From Fusarium oxysporum f. sp. lycopersici 4287 (lineage: Eukaryota; Ascomycota; Sordariomycetes; Hypocreales; Nectriaceae), in assembly GCF_000149955.1 (NCBI RefSeq), contig NC_030987.1, positions 3,503,138 to 3,567,137 of the forward strand: 64,000 bases of DNA. Direction: 5' to 3'. The position numbers were made by a program, and so were the translations under genes. Position 1 is the stretch's first letter, and the number at the start of each line of letters is the position of its first letter. Below the pieces are notes generated by a model. The model saw only the letters and a program-made list of their open reading frames with translations. It did no database searches and had not been told where the DNA came from. This document shows, piece after piece, positions 59,536 to 64,000 of the stretch.

Positions 59536-61139
59536 ATGAGATATGAGATCCCGAGCAGCTATACTGATGAGTATAGTTACTTCAATGTTCCCTATGGAAC
59601 GCCAGCATCTCCTTCCTTCGCCGCCGCGGCTTTTACGGCATCCAAACCAAAATATGAAAACCTAATGAAACACCATCCGAGCCTTCCTTCAATGCCGGAG
59701 AACATGTTCTCAGCTCCTCTACCCTCGAATAGTACTACGCCTCGACCAACATATCGGCAATCGTTATTCTCTTCTAGTTTCGGCGTTGATCCTCCACGGC
59801 CTCCTCGCGAGGGGTTCGAGTAGGTCTGGTTCCCTCAAGGATACTGGGCAGAACGCCAACTTATGGTACCACGGAAGAGCACTTCTGGGAAAATTTTCTT
59901 CAAGTGGAGGAACCGCTCGACAAAGTCTGCCAGTGAATCAGACGTTCGAGTCCTTTCATTCGCATCTCCTTTAACATCCCTTTCAGCGCCACTTACCTTC
60001 CAGAATTTCGAACCAACACAGCCAAGACCACCTTCCAGTCCCTTTGTGTCGGAATCGGCGCACGTTCTCTCTTTGCAGCATCCTGCCGTCACGCGCTTCT
60101 CAGATCAGTTTCCAGATTCCAGCGATATCTCCCCCAGCATGAACAATAACAGCACAGACTCGATCTCGCCGATGAACAATTCTGGCATAAACGGACAGGC
60201 AAGTACTCCTCCCTCTTCGCCCCCGAGCTCCATGGGCTTTTATGTCAAAGCAAAGAAGAGTCTCGAATCAAAGCTGAAATTGAAGGCTCGTAGAGAGGTA
60301 ACCTTGTTTCGTAGTCAAAGAAATGGAGCGACGCTAATCTTGGCAAGGAACCAATGTGTTCAGCTATCCCACAACATGTCCATCAATGTGCAACAATGGA
60401 TGGCACGGGGAATTACTCCAGCGTGCTCCAAATCACTAAAACAGGTTCCTGGCTCAAAGACGACGTAGGGAAACCCAAGCTCCGAAGAAGGCTCTTTGGC
60501 AGGGCACCGTGGGTCCGAAAAGAATCAGCAGATTCTTTTAGCAGCGTATCAAGCTCTATGAGGGAGATACTCAAAGGTGAGACTCCTCCTCCCTCAGCAG
60601 TCTCAAGTTATACTTCTTGTATGTTATTTACAGCATGTACAATATCTGAGAAGCCGAGGCTAACAGTCAAGTAGTACATGTGAACTGCGTTAATGGCCAG
60701 TTTCCTGGAGGGGTATGCTCCTTTGAAGTGATCCGGGCGTTGGCAGATACTAATTGTTTTCCGTGACCAGGAGGCAAGACGAATAAAGACACCACCTCTG
60801 GCCGAAGACACTACGAGCGGCCGACCACGTTCATTCTTCACTGAGACGGTTCCTCCCACAGAAGCCGATCAAATGGAGCCTCCATCCAGAAGGAACTCTC
60901 TCCAAACGGTTCGTCGCCAGAGCATTGTCGCTGACACATACGAGTGGTGGGAAAAGATGCCCAAGAAACCTGTTCGCAGGAGTCCTTTTCAAGAACGAAT
61001 TCCTTTTGAATTTCAGCTACCAGAACATCTACCCAGCAGCCCAATGTGCCCAACCAACGAGAAACACGTCAGTGGTGGAGCTGGCATCTGTGTCTACCAT
61101 GGACGCAGGAAGGTTGCGTCGAGATTATTGCCAGTGTGA
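59536..61139 (+). CDS. Conserved-looking protein of unknown function with C-terminal Cys/His motif (441 aa)
   Basis: Six exons, 59536-59819, 59880-59932, 59987-60297, 60348-60618, 60675-60712 and 60771-61139; all phases join. The weakest site is the second-exon acceptor at 59879. The N-terminus is Ser/Pro-rich and disordered. A basic helix (FYVKAKKSLESKLKLKARR) lies about residue 190. Next come NYSSVLQITKTGSWLKD and a basic segment KLRRRLFGRAPWVRKES, then TYEWWEKMPKKPVRRSPF. The C-terminus has FEFQLPEHLPSSPMCPTN and GGAGICVYHGRR, giving C-x5-H-x7-C-x2-H, which could bind zinc. No signal peptide or membrane helix. I recognise the tail as a pattern seen in Sordariomycete hypothetical proteins, but no function is known to me. 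Confidence 0.7.
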
Positions 61140-61554
61140 TTCAAATCACCTTAGGGAGGAAACCCGGAATAGTAAGGAACCATGCCTTGGGTATGAAAAG
61201 GCTGTTGGTTTCGAGTACCGTAGACCTCAACTCCTATTCCTTTGATATTTGTATTCTGATTTATTCTTGTAGTAGGTTACTGATGAATCGAGTAATACAA
61301 TCAACAGCAAGATGGGACACGAAATATGTAATAGGGTTGGCAGCACTCTCTTGTTCAGTGCTTTCATATTGAATGTTTGCATTGATTGATGGCATCGAGT
61401 GATGGTAGTCTACTCTATAGCATTCTTATATTTATTCCGATCCCTTCAGTTTATATGATCGCTTATTTACCCGGTTTAATTGCAAATTCGACTTGCTTGA
61501 ATCGAATATGTTACTCAAAACACCCATCGCGTGCTCCAAGAATTAAGAAGCTAT
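61140..61554. other. Convergent 3' flank of the unknown gene and the LtrA-family gene
   Basis: 415 A/T-rich bases; expected 3' UTRs only. Confidence 0.5.
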
Positions 61555-63771
61555 CTAGACGGAAGACCTAACCTGGGTACTTGGTGCTCCTTTATACGCC
61601 GTCTGTCCCTCTGCAGGCATGACATAGTCATAAGTTTGCTGGTTATTCTTCCTTCTGCTCCAGAAGAACTGACTACCCTTGAAGAACAAAGGCGGCGGGT
61701 TGCGAATGTGAGTCAGCACAAGAACAACGAGCCAGACAATAGTAATAGTAGGGAGCATCCAAGAACTCTGCTGATATTCGGTGGAACGTGTTTCACTGTA
61801 TCTTATCAATGCGACGAGACTTGTGCCGAGGCCGAGGAGAATGAAGATGATGTGACGGGTGATGGCCCATTTGCTCCATGGTTTTGTTCGTGAGATGACG
61901 GCGAGGGCCACCATGAGGATCAGGGAGATACCAGCGGCGATATAGGTATAGTTGAACTGCGGCATGGGTTAGAAACCGAAGTATATACGAGGATATTGCG
62001 TGAAGATCGACTTACGATAAGTTGGAAACGAATCCACATCTTCTCATTGAGTTCAGACTCAAAGCCAGAATCGGTCTGCTGGATGCCTTTGCTCTTGTTC
62101 TCGTCGTCAACTTCCTTCGCAAGGTTAATCTTGAAGGTCTCAAGCAAAGCGTTCTCCATGGCACTCATGAGTCCAATCATGGCGTCGACGAAGGTCTGGT
62201 AGTCGTTCTGATCAGGAAAATCCTTATCCTGATTTGTATCAGAGTACTTGACGATCTGTGGCCAGAATGTATCGTTGATAGTTGAGATATTCTTCAGCGC
62301 AGCGTCGGCCGTGTTCAAGGTCGTGATATACTGAGGTGTGTAGGTCTCGAAGAATTTGGTGACAACTTTCTGTAGCTCGTCGACGATCATCTTGGTTGTT
62401 GCCTTGGCCATGAGACTGGTGTTGTCCAGGAGTACTGAGCTCGAGTTCAGGTGCTTGAAAACATCGAAGATCTTGGTCCAGATGACAAGCTGAGTGAACC
62501 CCTGAATGAAGAGGCAGAGTGCGAGATGCAGAGGATAGTGGAGAAGAGTCCAGAGCTGCTGGCGGAATTTGGGCAGATAAGGATTCTTCATCCAGTCGAA
62601 GTAGATGAGGAAGACTGCATAGATGGTTGTCGCTGCGGCGGTGACAATGCCAATCGTTTGAGCATCTATTAATGTGTTAGAAGAGGCCTCTATTCAAGGA
62701 AATAAAATCTCAAAGGCTTACTCCATGCATCAGGGCTTTCGACGATAGTGACAACGCTCTTTGAAATAGTAATGATTCCATCACCAACAATAATGACAGT
62801 CAACAGACCAATACGCTTCATCAAATGCGTACCCTGGAAACTCAGAACCGGGTAGATGTACGCAATGGCGAAAGTGAGGATTAGCTCTACACCGGCGAGG
62901 ACATACCACGTCATGAAGACATTGCTATTGTGATCAGTAAAGCGGAATGTGACGCCGAGATAGATCATGGCAAGGGCAAAGTTCAAGCCAATTTGAAGCA
63001 TCATTGGTAAGACCTGCTTCTTGTACTTTCGGACGTGCCAGAGGATGCTTCCGTATTCGACAGCCAAGCATAGGCGGGAGACCATAAGAATGATGGCTAC
63101 AGAGTATTAGGCATAAAGTTAAGGGGGTAGGATGGGGTTGAGAAACATACACATTGTTCTCATGGTCTTCATGTTTTGATCGTGAGGTGTGAACTTGGGA
63201 GCAACGACGGCGAATCCAACCATGACTCCGAGATGAACACCTCGAGCCGCACGTTCTATCTCTATTAGTACCATACAACAAGGAATTCCAAACTGCCATA
63301 CCGAAGAGACTGTCTGTTACGAATCGAACATCATACAGACTAGTAGTAAGCCATGTGATCCACAGAATACTTTCTATGTGTTAGCATCTTCATTGTATTG
63401 ACTCTCCTCCTATTCCTACCTGAAGTATCCAACATAGGCTTTGAAACGCTCATGGCTATTAACACCTTGTGTTTCGCAGAAGACAGTGTAGTTAGCGGCG
63501 AAGAAGAGATCGTAGAAAAGCTCGAGTAGACTGGCATCTTCGTGCTGTTTCCATGTCAGCAGACATCCCCTGAGTAACGTCTTGCGGTATAGACCTTTTG
63601 GAACTGTGGGCAGTCATCCTCGTATCTGTTACCAAAGAGGCTCAGATCAGGAGCCGTGGGACTCCTGGTGGGAAGACCATCGATGCTCGAGTCGGAAGCT
63701 ACAAGAGGACTCTTGATGAGAGCGAGCTTCTCAGCTGCTGTATCGCTTTCGTGGTGATCTTCCCTAGCCAT
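61555..63771 (-). CDS. LtrA-family (low temperature requirement A) membrane protein
   Basis: Seven exons, 63771-63595, 63544-63420, 63369-63302, 63255-63151, 63096-62722, 62665-62016 and 61956-61555, give 574 aa. The spliced reading contains HEDASLLELFYDLFFAANYT at the start of the domain, the hallmark of the family, with its conserved acidic and Phe-rich pattern. It continues with WITWLTTSLYDVRF, LLTVIIVGDGIITISKSV and several more hydrophobic helices. A long hydrophilic loop (about residues 300-410) precedes the last helices. The first donor (GTCTAT) is non-standard but keeps phase. Fungal LtrA proteins are multispanning membrane proteins of unknown transport or sensing role. The family name comes from cold-growth mutants of Listeria. 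Confidence 0.85.
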
Positions 63772-64000
63772 TGTTTAAAGAAACAATCTACCTTGTTAAA
63801 AGTCAGTATTGTCGTTGCAAGGTTATAGAGTGACATCACGTAGATACAACAACTCTTCTCATCTAATAAGACCGCTATACATACCTTCAAATAGACTGCT
63901 CACAACAGGATGGCAATCCAGTCTACAGCGATTTCCAAGACAGGATGGAAGCCTAGTTATGTAGACCGGACCGAATATTCGGGTCCTAAGGGATTGACAG

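Noticed and set aside
59853..59936. Alternative reading TPTYGTTEEHFWENF after splicing at the stronger acceptor 59851
   Set aside because: It runs into a stop and cannot be joined in phase by good sites to the following conserved exons; the acceptor at 59879 keeps all later phases.
1..64000. CRISPR array, bacterial operons, prophage or secondary-metabolite cluster
   Set aside because: The DNA is eukaryotic with spliced genes; no regularly spaced direct repeats with unique spacers, and no polyketide, peptide synthetase or terpene genes were seen.

Overview
The window is nuclear DNA of a filamentous ascomycete. Genes lie on both strands and are split by short GT-AG introns of about 50-70 bases, with CTAAC/CTGAC-like branch sites. 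The protein set (Zn2Cys6 regulator, cAMP-receptor-like GPCR, M28 leucine aminopeptidase, Thr/Ser-rich wall proteins) fits Sordariomycetes, probably a Fusarium-like member of Hypocreales. The genus is inferred from family resemblance; no search was run. One run of N (17110-17344) marks an assembly gap. All exon boundaries were built by hand from open frames, splice signals and phase, so small errors are possible.

Layout. 1-13.1 kb: Ser-rich protein (-), secreted leucine aminopeptidase (+), NAF1 (-), ALG9 mannosyltransferase (+), Zn2Cys6 transcription factor (-). 13.1-19.0 kb: a gene-poor block of almost 6 kb that contains the gap. 19.0-29.3 kb: Thr-rich tandem-repeat secreted protein (-), F-box-like protein (+), GPCR (-), MFS transporter (-). 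29.3-33.5 kb: mostly non-coding, with one orphan open frame. 33.5-43.4 kb: M3 oligopeptidase (-), Cdc4-type myosin light chain (-), CoA-binding protein (+), two-BIR protein Bir1 (+). 43.4-52.3 kb: a 50-codon small ORF (+), a 1148-aa GPI-anchored surface glycoprotein (-), then 3.8 kb without a gene. 52.3-64 kb: kelch membrane protein (+), HGH1 (-), bystin/ENP1 (+), a six-exon protein of unknown function (+), LtrA-family membrane protein (-).

The genes are mainly a housekeeping set. NAF1 (H/ACA snoRNP assembly), ENP1 (40S maturation) and HGH1 (eEF2 folding) serve ribosome production and translation. Cdc4 and Bir1 serve cytokinesis and chromosome segregation. ALG9 builds the N-glycan precursor that the sequon-rich wall proteins would consume. 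I see no biosynthetic cluster, virus, intact transposon, tRNA, rRNA or CRISPR array.

The most interesting signals are these: (1) an AUG-less, in-frame, Arg-rich extension upstream of the M3 peptidase that looks like a mitochondrial targeting sequence; (2) a conserved-looking C-x5-H-x7-C-x2-H motif at the end of the six-exon unknown gene; (3) a kelch protein whose downstream Ser/Pro-rich tail is out of frame with its best splice donor; (4) a Thr-rich repeat protein in which nearly every repeat carries an N-glycosylation sequon; (5) a Bir1 protein with three AT-hook-like repeats.
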